DNA from: Methylobacterium indicum
GTDB lineage: Bacteria; Pseudomonadota; Alphaproteobacteria; Rhizobiales; Beijerinckiaceae
Assembly: GCF_001043895.1 (NCBI RefSeq)
Contig: NZ_JTHF01000161.1
Location: 1-35,486 of the forward strand
Reading direction: 5' to 3'
DNA length: 35,486 nt
A program made the translations under genes and the position numbers. Within the stretch, counting starts at the first letter, position 1. Each line of letters begins with the position of its first letter. Under the pieces are notes generated by a model. The model saw nothing but the letters and a program-made list of their open reading frames with translations. It was not told where the DNA came from and searched no databases. Shown here one piece after another: positions 9,233-17,505 of the stretch.

Positions 9233-9570
9233 GGTGCGATCTCCCGCGGGATGTAAATGTGAACGACATTTACATGCGTGGTCCGACGAGCGGTTTCAAG
9301 GAGGGCGGCGCGGGGAAAATGCGCGATGTCGGATCGCGCCGCCCGCGGCAGCGGGTCAGGCGCGGCGATAGCCGGCAAAGCACAGACGTGATTTATGCGA
9401 TGTAGAAACGTATCAATTACACTAAAGATACAAAATGTGCTGTCTAAACAACAACGTCGGGAAAGATAAATTATGACGATATTATGAACATGCGGGTCGG
9501 ATGATCATTTTCTAATCGTCCGCTCCGGGGCGCCGGGCCGGAGGGCAGGCGGCTTTTCGGGGATCTCGCC
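9233..9570. other. AT-rich intergenic region between divergent genes
   Basis: 338 bp with no credible gene. It holds the operator-like palindrome (9251-9275) near the DUF2852 gene. A markedly AT-rich stretch (about 9380-9520), unlike anything else in the window apart from the brnT promoter, includes a GATATTAT sequence that could serve as a -10 element. A short CTCCGG/CCGGAG hairpin (9523-9543) precedes the autotransporter start, whose ribosome site is GGGGAT just upstream of ATG 9571. Confidence 0.6.
9251..9275. promoter_or_regulatory. Perfect 10-bp inverted repeat, probable repressor operator
   Basis: ATGTAAATGT and ACATTTACAT flank a 5-base spacer (GAACG). Position and symmetry fit the operator of a TetR/AcrR-type or similar dimeric regulator controlling the DUF2852 gene, perhaps also the divergent autotransporter. 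No such regulator is encoded in the window. Confidence 0.6.
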
Positions 9571-12500
9571 ATGCTCTTCAGACACAGCGTCTCGCTCGTC
9601 GCGCTCGCCGCCGCGGCCCTCTCGGCCGAGGGCGCCCACGCCCAGACCGCCACGATCGCGCCGACCAGCGCCAACGTGCTGAACCTCCTCAGCCCGTTCC
9701 TGAGCCTGAACGCCACGGCGACCGGGCGGGCGGCCCTGCAGGCGAACCTCGACCAGGCGGTTCGGTACAACAACACCGCGATCCTGCGCCAGCAGCAGCT
9801 CGCGATCAGCGACAAGAACCTGCTCGGCTCGGCGACGAACAATCTCGCGTCGGTGGGCCTCGGCCTCTACGGCGCCGGCGCCAACCTGGCCGGCGGCCTG
9901 CCGGCCCAGACCGTCATCAACGGCATCACGCCCCAGCAGCCGGTCGGCGGCCTCGGCCCGGTTCTGGGTCCGATCTACGTCGCCGGCAGCGCCGCGGGCA
10001 CGAGCGGCCCCCTCGGCAGCGTCGTCAATCTGCTGGCGCGCGCCTACAGCTTCACCGGCAACGACCTCGGCGTCGCCAAGAACTACTTCGCCAACGGTGC
10101 CGCCAGCAACCCGAGCACCACACCTGCGGGCTACGTACCGGTCCCGGCCGCGGCGCCGCCCGGCTACACCATCCCGACCTTCAACGGCCTGCCCAACACC
10201 CGCGACAGCGTCTACGACCTCGCCTACGGCGTGACCAACACGCAGCCGGGCCAGGACGTCTACGGCTCCTCGCGCCCGATCCAGGTCGCGCAGGGCCGCT
10301 ACACCATCTTCGATCCGACGGCCCTCAACGGCATCGCCACCAACCCGTCGTTCCCGAGCGGGCACACCACCTACGCCTTCACCGACGGGATCCTGCTGGC
10401 GATGACGACGCCGCAGGCCTACCGGAGCATGCTGCTGCGGGCCTCCGAGTACGGCGAGAGCCGCATCGTGCTCGGCGTGCATTACCCGCTCGACATCATC
10501 GGCGGCCGGGCCCTGGCGACCTACGACCTGGCGCAGGCCTTCACCAACCCGCTCTACCTCAACAACGCCGGCACCACCGGCACGGCCATCGACCTGCCGA
10601 GCCTGTACACTCAGGCATCGAGCCAGATGCAGAGCTATCTTGCGGCCCAGTGCGGCGCGTCGGTAGCGAGTTGCGCGGCGAGCGCGGCCAGCACCACGAA
10701 CAACCCCTACCTGCCGTCGGCGGCGAACCAGACCCTCTACCAGCAGCGCCAGAGCTTCGGCCTGCCGACCCTGACCTTCGCGCAGGCGCCCCGCGAGGCG
10801 GCGCCTTCGGGCGGGCCCGACGCCTCGATCCTGCTCGCCCCGATCTACTGCGGCAGCTCCGCCGCGGCCCAGCGCATCGCTCCGACCGGCGGTCTCGCCG
10901 GCAGCCTCGCCACCGACACGATCAACCAGATCGTCGTCAACACCGAGTCGAATGCGATCGCGGCGCTCTACGGCACGCCGCTGAGCTACTGGAGCCGCGT
11001 CGACCTGTATTCGGCTGCCGGCTATTTCGGGAACGTGATCGGCACGGTGCAGATGGCCGCCGACGACCGGCTCACCACCGACGTCACGGTCGGCAACACG
11101 GGCGCGCTCTACGCCAACGGCACCATCGCCGGCCAGGTCACGGTCGGCGCCGGCGGCCTGCTCGGCGGCACCGGCACGGTCGGCGGCGTGACGGCGCAAT
11201 CCGGCGGCACAATCGCCCCCGGCAATTCCATCGGCACCCTGACCGTCGCCGGCAACGCCGCCTTCGCGCAGGGCTCGACCTTCCAGGTCGAGGCGAACGC
11301 CGCCGGCCAGTCCGACCGCCTCGCCGTCACCGGCGCCGCCACCCTCCAGGGCGGCACCGTCCAGGTGCTGGCCTCGAGCGGCACCTACAACCCGCGCACC
11401 CAGTACACGATCCTGTCGGCCGGCACCGGCGTCTCCGGCACCTTCGCGGGCGTCTCCTCCAACCTCGCCTTCCTCACCCCGACGCTGCGCTACCAGCCCG
11501 CCGAGGTCGATCTCACGCTCACCCGCAACGACGTCGCCTTCGCCGCCATCGCCCGGACCCGCAACCAGGCCGCCGTGGCGAACGCGATCCAGGGCGCTGG
11601 CGCGGGATCGGGCGTCTACGACCGCACGGTGGGGCTGACCACGCCGGAGGCCGTCACCGCCTTCCAGGCGCTCACCGGCGACATCCACGCCAGCGCGGTC
11701 TCGGCCGCCTACGAGACCGCCTTCTTCGTCCGCGAAGCCATCCTCGACCGGCTGCGCTGGTCGGGCGAGGCCACCCGCGACTACGGGAACCTCCCCGCCA
11801 CCTACACCGCCGACCTCCCCGGACGGGCCGCGCCCGTCGCCCCGGTGCCGGTGCGGGTGCTCGATCCCCGGGTCTTCGGTCTCTGGGGCCAGGGCTTCGG
11901 CAGCTTCGGCCAGGCGCGCAACGATGGGAATGCCGTCACCCTCAACCGCGACACCGCCGGCTTCGTGCTCGGCGCCGATGTCCGGCTCGAGAGCGGCATC
12001 CGCCTCGGCGTGGCCGGCGGCTACACCCGCACCACTCTCGATGCGCCCGGCCAGACGGCGAGCGGGTCGATCGAGAGCGGGTTCGGCGGCGTCTACGGCG
12101 GGTACGAGGCCGGCCCGTTCGCCCTGCGGCTCGGCGCAGTGTACGCCGACAACAGCCTGCGCCTGCGCCGCTCCGTGGTGTTTCCCGGCGTCTCCGAGAC
12201 CGAGAGCGCCCGCTACGGCGGATCGACCGTGCAGGGCTTCGGCGAGATCGGCTACCGGATCGCCCTCGCGGCGGGGACGCTCGGCAAGGCCTCCGCGTCC
12301 TTTATCGAGCCGTTCGTCGGCGGGGCCTATGTCGGCATCGACCGGGACCGGTTCGCCGAGACCGGCGGCGTGGCGGCCCTGAGCGGTGCCTCGCGGCTCG
12401 CCGAGATCCCGACGCTGACGGCGGGTGTCCGCGGGCAGACCGAGGTGGATCCGGGCTTCGGCGCGCCGGTGTCGCTGCACGGGCTGGTGGGCTACCGCCG

Positions 12501-12720
12501 CGCCTTCGGGGACGTGATCCCGACGGCGCTCCTGGCCTTCGGGACCGGCCCGAGCTTCGTGACCGCGGGGATCCCGATCAGCCGGGACGCGCTGGTGGCC
12601 TCGGCGGGCCTCGACCTGCGGGTGTCGCAGGCGGCGACGATCGGCGTGTCCTATACCGGTCAAGTCGGGTCGCGGGCCGAGGACCACGCGGTGAAGGGCA
12701 GCTTCACCTACCGGTTCTGA
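9571..12720 (+). CDS. Autotransporter with PAP2/class-A acid phosphatase passenger
   Basis: 1049 residues. Signal peptide 1-24 ending AEGAHA. The passenger begins with a phosphatase domain (about 130-330) carrying the PAP2 signature: Arg235-Pro236, PSGH at 262-265 and SRIVLGVHYPLD at 297-308, with spacings as in class A acid phosphatases. The usual Lys of the K-x6-RP element is Gln228. Next comes a Gly-rich beta-helix region (about 510-650, IAGQVTVGAGGLLGGTGTVGG, then GGTIAPGNSIGTLTVAG). The beta-barrel runs from about 764 to the end, closing with FTYRF. It should expose a phosphatase at the cell surface via type V secretion. Monocistronic, with a hairpin after the stop. Confidence 0.88.
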   Translation: MLFRHSVSLVALAAAALSAEGAHAQTATIAPTSANVLNLLSPFLSLNATATGRAALQANLDQAVRYNNTAILRQQQLAISDKNLLGSATNNLASVGLGLYGAGANLAGGLPAQTVINGITPQQPVGGLGPVLGPIYVAGSAAGTSGPLGSVVNLLARAYSFTGNDLGVAKNYFANGAASNPSTTPAGYVPVPAAAPPGYTIPTFNGLPNTRDSVYDLAYGVTNTQPGQDVYGSSRPIQVAQGRYTIFDPTALNGIATNPSFPSGHTTYAFTDGILLAMTTPQAYRSMLLRASEYGESRIVLGVHYPLDIIGGRALATYDLAQAFTNPLYLNNAGTTGTAIDLPSLYTQASSQMQSYLAAQCGASVASCAASAASTTNNPYLPSAANQTLYQQRQSFGLPTLTFAQAPREAAPSGGPDASILLAPIYCGSSAAAQRIAPTGGLAGSLATDTINQIVVNTESNAIAALYGTPLSYWSRVDLYSAAGYFGNVIGTVQMAADDRLTTDVTVGNTGALYANGTIAGQVTVGAGGLLGGTGTVGGVTAQSGGTIAPGNSIGTLTVAGNAAFAQGSTFQVEANAAGQSDRLAVTGAATLQGGTVQVLASSGTYNPRTQYTILSAGTGVSGTFAGVSSNLAFLTPTLRYQPAEVDLTLTRNDVAFAAIARTRNQAAVANAIQGAGAGSGVYDRTVGLTTPEAVTAFQALTGDIHASAVSAAYETAFFVREAILDRLRWSGEATRDYGNLPATYTADLPGRAAPVAPVPVRVLDPRVFGLWGQGFGSFGQARNDGNAVTLNRDTAGFVLGADVRLESGIRLGVAGGYTRTTLDAPGQTASGSIESGFGGVYGGYEAGPFALRLGAVYADNSLRLRRSVVFPGVSETESARYGGSTVQGFGEIGYRIALAAGTLGKASASFIEPFVGGAYVGIDRDRFAETGGVAALSGASRLAEIPTLTAGVRGQTEVDPGFGAPVSLHGLVGYRRAFGDVIPTALLAFGTGPSFVTAGIPISRDALVASAGLDLRVSQAATIGVSYTGQVGSRAEDHAVKGSFTYRF

Positions 12721-12741
12721 CCTGACGCGGCTTCGACGGAT

Positions 12742-12768
12742 AAAGGGCGCGGCGCGAGCCGCGCCTTT
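12742..12768. terminator. Bidirectional terminator between convergent genes
   Basis: AAAGG(G)CGCGGC and GCCGCGCCTTT pair around GCGA, with A/T flanks on both sides. It lies between the autotransporter stop (12720) and the ModA-like stop (12774), so it can serve both strands. Confidence 0.75.
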
Positions 12769-12773
12769 CCCCG

Positions 12774-13550
12774 TCACGGGCTCGGCGGCGCCATCCCCTT
12801 CTCCGCCAGGACCGGCGCGGCGCCGGGGCCGGCGAGGTCATGCAGGAGCACCGACGCGGCCTCGGCCGCGCCCGCCGGGACCATGCCCGCATAGATCGTG
12901 AAGGTCTGCACCTCCGCGGGGATCGGGCCGACGAGGCGGGCGCCCCCGACCGCCAGCAGCTCGCTCGTCTGCTGCAAGGCCAGGTCCGCCTCACCGGTGA
13001 CGAGGCGCGCGGCGGCGAGCCCTCCCCGCACCAGCACCAGCTTCCCCTTCATCGCCTCCGCGATGCCGAGGCGCTCGAACAGCCCCGCGAGGTAGATCCC
13101 GCTCGATCCGCCGGAGGCCGGATCGACCATCGCCACCGCGCGGGCCCGCAGCAGCGCCTCGCGAAAGCCCGCCACCGTCCCGATGTCGGGCGCGGGCGCC
13201 CCGTCGCGCACCGCGACGCCGATCCCGACCTGGGCGAGCGGCACCGGCGGCGCGCCGGACAGGCGGCCGTCCCGGATCAGCGCGTCGAACCCGCCCGGCG
13301 TCAGCACCACGAGGTCGGCCCGGGCCCCGTCGCGGATCGCCTGCGCCACCGCGCCGGCGGTCTCGTTGCGGATCGCGACGTGATGGCCGGTGCGCCGCTC
13401 GAATGCCGGGACCAGAGCGGCGGCGACGGGCTTGTAGGCCCCCGTGGTGAGGAGCGTGATCTCGGCCGCCGGCGCAGGCGTGGCGAGGGCGAAGCAGCCG
13501 GCCGCGCTCGCGCGCAGCAGGGCTCGGATCAGGATCGTGGCGCGGCGCAT
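12774..13550 (-). CDS. ModA-like periplasmic substrate-binding protein
   Basis: 258 residues. The signal peptide (first ~30 residues, ending TPAPAAE) is followed by a type-2 periplasmic binding fold of the molybdate-binding/extracellular solute-binding class: ITLLTTGAYKPV, FERRTGHHVAIRNETAGAV, ADLVVLTPGGFDALI, VDPASGGSSGIYLAGLFERLG. The ligand is uncertain, since the family also covers orphan proteins with other roles. No permease or ATPase gene (modB/modC) is adjacent. The start at 13550 is picked for the signal peptide. The gene lies 70 bp after hpnK on the same strand and could be read through from the hopanoid cluster. Confidence 0.75.
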   Translation of the reverse strand: MRRATILIRALLRASAAGCFALATPAPAAEITLLTTGAYKPVAAALVPAFERRTGHHVAIRNETAGAVAQAIRDGARADLVVLTPGGFDALIRDGRLSGAPPVPLAQVGIGVAVRDGAPAPDIGTVAGFREALLRARAVAMVDPASGGSSGIYLAGLFERLGIAEAMKGKLVLVRGGLAAARLVTGEADLALQQTSELLAVGGARLVGPIPAEVQTFTIYAGMVPAGAAEAASVLLHDLAGPGAAPVLAEKGMAPPSP

Positions 13551-13620
13551 GGGCGGAGGCTCCCGGCGGGTGGGCCGTGTCCCCGGCCCCTGCCCCATCG
13601 GTAGCCGACCACCCTCGCCT

Positions 13621-14481
13621 TCAGCGAGCGAAATCCGAGAAACCGCCGGTGACGGCGCCCGAGGCCGCGAGCGCCGCCCGGCTCGCCGGCGCCGTGAGGG
13701 CCGCCAGCTCCTCGGCATAGGCGTAGCCCGGCGCCTCGCCCGGAAAACCGCCCGCGGTGGCGGGGTGCAGGTAGAGTTCGGTCAGCCCGTCCGGCAGGTG
13801 GCGCAGCAGGCCCTCGACCCGGGCGGGCGTCATCGCGCCCGACCAGGCGAGGCCGAGCACCCCGTCGGGCACCGTGAGGCCGGCGCGCCGCGCCCGCCAG
13901 CCGAGCAAAGCCGCCCAGGGGGCGGTGTCGAGGGCGAGGCCGGGCTTCGCCCCCGGCTCGGCCCGGCGCAAGGCGTCCCGCGATTCCCGCGGCACCCGGA
14001 TCGCCTGCATGCCGAAGTCGCGCCCGATCCTCAGCACCATCCCGGCGATGATAGGGTGGACGTGGAAGTGCTTGTGCGCGTTCACGTGGTCGAGGGGCAG
14101 CCCGGTCGCGCGAAACGCTTCGAACTGCGCCCGGATCTCGGCGGCGAGCTGGCGGCGGGCGCGGGCGTTGCGCGCCAGGTCGAGTCCGAGCTTGGCCTGA
14201 TCGGCCCGCATCAGCCCGGCGCCGTCCACGAGATCCGGCAGGTCGGAGGCCGGCAGGGTCGGCCAGGCCTCGACCATCACGAGGTGGAGGCCGACCCGCA
14301 GGGACGGCATCGCGCGGGCCCGGGCCACCGCGTCGGCGGCGGCGGGCGCGGACACCATCAGGCTGGCAGTCGTGAGGATGCCGTCGCGGTGCGTCCGCTC
14401 CACCGCCTCGTTGACCTGGGGCGACAGGCCGAAATCGTCGGAGGTGACGACGAGGCGCTTGGCGGATGTGGGCGTGCTCAT
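13621..14481 (-). CDS. hpnK: Hopanoid biosynthesis protein HpnK (YdjC-family deacetylase)
   Basis: 286 residues of the YdjC/ChbG-like deacetylase family. Metal-binding elements are visible: VVTSDDFGLSPQVNEAV at the N-terminus and HVNAHKHFHVHP in the middle. In the hopanoid pathway HpnK removes the acetyl group from N-acetylglucosaminyl-BHT made by HpnI, giving BHT glucosamine. It is the last of the leftward hpnL-M-I-J-K genes, but a terminator-like hairpin and repeat copy B separate it from hpnJ, so it may have separate or reduced expression. Start ATG at 14481. Confidence 0.88.
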   Translation of the reverse strand: MSTPTSAKRLVVTSDDFGLSPQVNEAVERTHRDGILTTASLMVSAPAAADAVARARAMPSLRVGLHLVMVEAWPTLPASDLPDLVDGAGLMRADQAKLGLDLARNARARRQLAAEIRAQFEAFRATGLPLDHVNAHKHFHVHPIIAGMVLRIGRDFGMQAIRVPRESRDALRRAEPGAKPGLALDTAPWAALLGWRARRAGLTVPDGVLGLAWSGAMTPARVEGLLRHLPDGLTELYLHPATAGGFPGEAPGYAYAEELAALTAPASRAALAASGAVTGGFSDFAR

Positions 14482-14502
14482 GCTCGGTCTCGTGACGTGA
14501 AA

Positions 14503-14534
14503 GAGCCTCCCCGTCCGGCCGGACGGAGAGGCTC
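14503..14534 (-). terminator. Hairpin between hpnJ and hpnK
   Basis: GAGCCTC-c-CCGTCCGG pairs with CCGGACGG-a-GAGGCTC. On the minus strand it is followed by TTTCACG, a weak terminator shape. It ends about 22 bases before the hpnK start, so it may attenuate hpnK. Confidence 0.55.
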
Positions 14535-14556
14535 GCACCCGCTTCAGGCGGGACGA

Positions 14557-14661
14557 CTAGAGCACTTCACGATCGCGCTGCAATCGCGAAGTTCTCTACG
14601 TCTTCGTTTTGCCGCATTTTCTTCGACGAACCGGCATCCACTTCGTCGGAAAATGCTCTAG
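14557..14661. repeat. Palindromic intergenic repeat, copy B, with 8-bp terminal inverted repeats
   Basis: A 105-bp element bounded by perfect inverted repeats CTAGAGCA ... TGCTCTAG. Inside, GCATTTTCTTCGACGAA and TTCGTCGGAAAATGC form a near-perfect hairpin, and a second small palindrome (GATCGCG...CGCGAAG region) lies near the left end. It sits between hpnJ and hpnK. It is noncoding and MITE- or REP-like, related to copies A and C. Confidence 0.7.
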
Positions 14662-14673
14662 TCTCCAGGACGC

Positions 14674-16113
14674 TTACGCCGCCTTCTTGGCGACGCCCTG
14701 GCGCTCGCGCAGGAAGTGCCAGAACTCGACGCCCTCGCGCAGGCGGCGCTTCATCATGTCGGGCGAGCGCACCATCTCGCTGACGATCGAGGCGATCTTC
14801 GGGGCGCGGAAGTAGAACTTCTTGTAGAACGCCTCGACCGAGTTGAAGATCTCGGTGTGCGACAGGTGCGGGTAGTGCAGCGGCGCGATCTGCACGCCGT
14901 TCTCGTCGACGAGCTCGGCGTTGTCCTTGTCGAGCCAGCCGTTCTCCACCGCCTGCTTGTACAGGAAGGTGCCCGGATAGGGCGCGGCGAGCGAGACCTG
15001 GATGGTGTGCGGGTTGATCCGCTTGGCGAAGGCGATCGTCTCCTGGATCGTCTCGCGGGTCTCGCCCGGCAGGCCGAGGATGAAGGTGCCGTGGATGGCG
15101 ATGCCGAGCTCGTGGCAATCCTTGGTGAACCGCTCGGCGACCTCGACCCGCATGCCCTTCTTGATGTTGTTGAGGATCTGCTGGTTGCCCGACTCGTAGC
15201 CGACGAGCAGCAGTCGCAGGCCGTTGGCCTTGAGCACCTCGAGGGTCTTGCGCGGGACGTTCGCCTTGGCGTTGCACGACCAGGTCACGCCGAGCTTGCC
15301 GAGCTCGCGGGCGATTTCTTCCGCGCGCGGCAGGTTGTCGGTGAAGGTGTCGTCGTCGAAGAAGAACTCCTTGGTCTGGGGGAACTCCTTCAGGCAGTAC
15401 TTGATCTCCTCGATCACGTGCGCGACCGAGCGGGTGCGGTAGGTGTGCCCGCCGACCGTCTGCGGCCACAGGCAGAACGTGCAGCGCGACTTGCAGCCCC
15501 GGCCCGAATAGAACGAGATGTAGGGGTGCTTGAGGTACCCGATGAAGTACTTCTCCATCTCCAGGTCGCGCTTGTAGACCGAGGTCACGAACGGCAGCTG
15601 GTCCATGTCGGTCATGATCTCGCGGTCCTCGTTATGGACCACGACGCCGTCGGCGTTGCGGTACGAGAGACCCTTGATCTCCGCCATCGGCACGCCCTCG
15701 GCGACCTCCTTGACGGTGAAGTCGAACTCGTTGCGGGCGCAGAAATCGACCGCCGGGGCCTGGGCCATCGAGCCGGCGGCGTCGACCGCGACCTTGGCGC
15801 CGATCAGGCCGGCGATCAGCTTCGGGTTCTTGGCCTTCAGCGCCTCGATGGTCTTCACGTCCGACTTGAAGGACGGCACCGAGGTGTGCAGCACCACGAG
15901 GTCGAAGTCGTCGGCCTGGGCCACGATCTCCGGCAGCTTGATGTCGTGCGGGGGGGCGTCGATCAGCTTGGAGTTCGGCACCAGGGCGGCCGGCTGGGCG
16001 AGCCAGGTCGGGTACCAGAACGACTTGATCTCGCGCTTGGCCTGGTAGCGCGAGCCGGCGCCGCCGTCGAAGCCGTCGAAGGTGGGGGCCTGGAGGAAGA
16101 GGGTCCGCATCAT
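14674..16113 (-). CDS. hpnJ: Hopanoid biosynthesis radical SAM protein HpnJ
   Basis: 479 residues. The N-terminal ~150 residues resemble a B12-binding domain (LIDAPPHDIKLPEIV, FDLVVLHTSVPSF). The radical SAM core has the 4Fe-4S motif Cys207-x3-Cys211-x2-Cys214 in GRGCKSRCTFC, and downstream FFFDDDTFTDNLPRAEEIAR and HGTFILGLPGET. HpnJ is required for conversion of BHT glucosamine to BHT cyclitol ether, a ring contraction to an aminocyclopentane. It follows hpnI by 91 bp in the same leftward cluster. Start is the first of two ATGs at 16113. Confidence 0.93.
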   Translation of the reverse strand: MMRTLFLQAPTFDGFDGGAGSRYQAKREIKSFWYPTWLAQPAALVPNSKLIDAPPHDIKLPEIVAQADDFDLVVLHTSVPSFKSDVKTIEALKAKNPKLIAGLIGAKVAVDAAGSMAQAPAVDFCARNEFDFTVKEVAEGVPMAEIKGLSYRNADGVVVHNEDREIMTDMDQLPFVTSVYKRDLEMEKYFIGYLKHPYISFYSGRGCKSRCTFCLWPQTVGGHTYRTRSVAHVIEEIKYCLKEFPQTKEFFFDDDTFTDNLPRAEEIARELGKLGVTWSCNAKANVPRKTLEVLKANGLRLLLVGYESGNQQILNNIKKGMRVEVAERFTKDCHELGIAIHGTFILGLPGETRETIQETIAFAKRINPHTIQVSLAAPYPGTFLYKQAVENGWLDKDNAELVDENGVQIAPLHYPHLSHTEIFNSVEAFYKKFYFRAPKIASIVSEMVRSPDMMKRRLREGVEFWHFLRERQGVAKKAA

Positions 16114-16204
16114 CGGGAGTGTCGTCTTCTTGATCGGGGCCGCGTGCGGCCGGTGGGGCCGCGTCGCGGCCGGTGAGGCCGCCGGGCGGCCCGATGGCTG
16201 TCGT

Positions 16205-17389
16205 TCAGGTCGAGGGAGCGCCGGATTCGCGGGCGAGGCCGGATTCCGGGATCAGCGTACCGTCCGCAACGACCCGATAATCATGACCTTTCCAAGTCAC
16301 GGCGCCGGAGGCGAAGCACCAGACGAAGCCGGCGAAGGACAGGAGGTCGCGGATCGGCAAGAGCCAGTACGGGTGCGGCTCGAGGCCGAAGGCCCGCTCG
16401 ACCCGCATGCACAGCACGATCCGGCAGGCGAGCGCCAGCGCCGCGGTGGCGAGCGTGTAGGCTCCGGCATCCGGCAGCAGCGCGGCGATCAGCGCCAGCG
16501 GGAAGGCGTGGGTGACGAGGGTGCCGGCATAGCCCGCCGGATCGACGTTGCGGATGGTGCGGTTCCACCGCGTCTCGTGGCGCCACAGGCCGGAAAGCGA
16601 GGTGTCGACGCAGGTATGCCCGATGGTGAAGTTCGGGATCGCCACGATCCCGCCCTCGGCCCGCAAAGCCGCCCCGAGCGCGTAGTCGTCGGCGAGGTCG
16701 TCGCGGATCGATTCGAAGCCGCCGATGCGGGCAAGGCACGCGGTGCGGAACGCGATGGTCGAGCCGAAGCACGGATCGGCAAGCTTGAGGCCCGTGCCCA
16801 TCAGGACGTTGGGCAGGAACTGGGTGTCGATGGCGAGCGTCGAGAGATGCGCCCAGACGCCCTGATTCGCCGGCACGCCGTGGTAGAGGCAGGTGACGCC
16901 GGAGACCCCCGGGCGGGCCAGCTCGGCGACGATGCGCTCGAGGTAGTCGGGTGCCACCACCATGTCGCTGTCGGCCAGCACCACGATCTCGTGGGCGATG
17001 AGCCCCGCCATGTTGATCAGGTTCGAGACCTTGCGGTTCGCGCCGTGCTGGCGGGCGTCGATCACGAGGTCGATGCGCAGGGACGGGTGCTCGGCCTGGA
17101 GCCGGTGCACCACGGCGATCGCCGGGTCGGCGGCGTTCTGCACCCCGAAGATCACCTGCACGGCGCCCGCATAGGCCTGGGTGCAGAAGGTCGTCAGGTT
17201 GTGGTGCAGGTTCGGCTCGTCGCCGCAGAGCGGCTTGAGCAGGGTCACGGAGGGGCGGGCCGTCTCCGCGGGCAGGCGCGGCACCGGCCGCCGGGCGAGC
17301 CGTCCGGCGAGCCAGGCGGTGGTCAGGCCGTAGCCGCACCCGGCGAGCGCCAGGACGAGCAGGAGGGTGGAGATCCAGGTCCAATCCAT
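16205..17389 (-). CDS. hpnI: Hopanoid biosynthesis glycosyltransferase HpnI
   Basis: 394 residues. An N-terminal membrane helix (WISTLLLVLALAGCGYGL) precedes a ceramide-glucosyltransferase-like GT2/GT21 domain: PSVTLLKPLCGDEPNL, VIFGVQNAADPA, the metal motif VLADSDMVV and an HETRW element in place of QxxRW. C-terminal membrane helices follow. In the pathway HpnI transfers N-acetylglucosamine to BHT. It lies between hpnM (116 bp upstream, with a hairpin between) and hpnJ (91 bp downstream). Start ATG at 17389. Confidence 0.92.
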   Translation of the reverse strand: MDWTWISTLLLVLALAGCGYGLTTAWLAGRLARRPVPRLPAETARPSVTLLKPLCGDEPNLHHNLTTFCTQAYAGAVQVIFGVQNAADPAIAVVHRLQAEHPSLRIDLVIDARQHGANRKVSNLINMAGLIAHEIVVLADSDMVVAPDYLERIVAELARPGVSGVTCLYHGVPANQGVWAHLSTLAIDTQFLPNVLMGTGLKLADPCFGSTIAFRTACLARIGGFESIRDDLADDYALGAALRAEGGIVAIPNFTIGHTCVDTSLSGLWRHETRWNRTIRNVDPAGYAGTLVTHAFPLALIAALLPDAGAYTLATAALALACRIVLCMRVERAFGLEPHPYWLLPIRDLLSFAGFVWCFASGAVTWKGHDYRVVADGTLIPESGLARESGAPST

Positions 17390-17463
17390 GGCGATCCCTG
17401 GGAGGAGTTGGCGGCGCTGGGTGCGCGGCGAGCAGTCTTGTTGAGGATGCCGGTCCGAGGGTT

Positions 17464-17488
17464 GACGGCCGGTATGCCGCCGGCCGTC
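17464..17488 (-). terminator. Intercistronic hairpin between hpnM and hpnI
   Basis: GACGGCCGG and CCGGCCGTC pair perfectly around a 7-base loop. There is no T-run, so it may be an RNA-processing or attenuation element rather than a full terminator. Confidence 0.4.
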
Positions 17489-17505
17489 GGGAGGCGGGCC
17501 GGCGC

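Noticed and set aside
9505..12777. A 1090-residue open frame antisense to the autotransporter
   Set aside because: It is a composition shadow in a very GC-rich gene: Arg/Ala/Gly/Glu-rich without domains, and the opposite strand has a clear signal peptide, PAP2 motifs and barrel.
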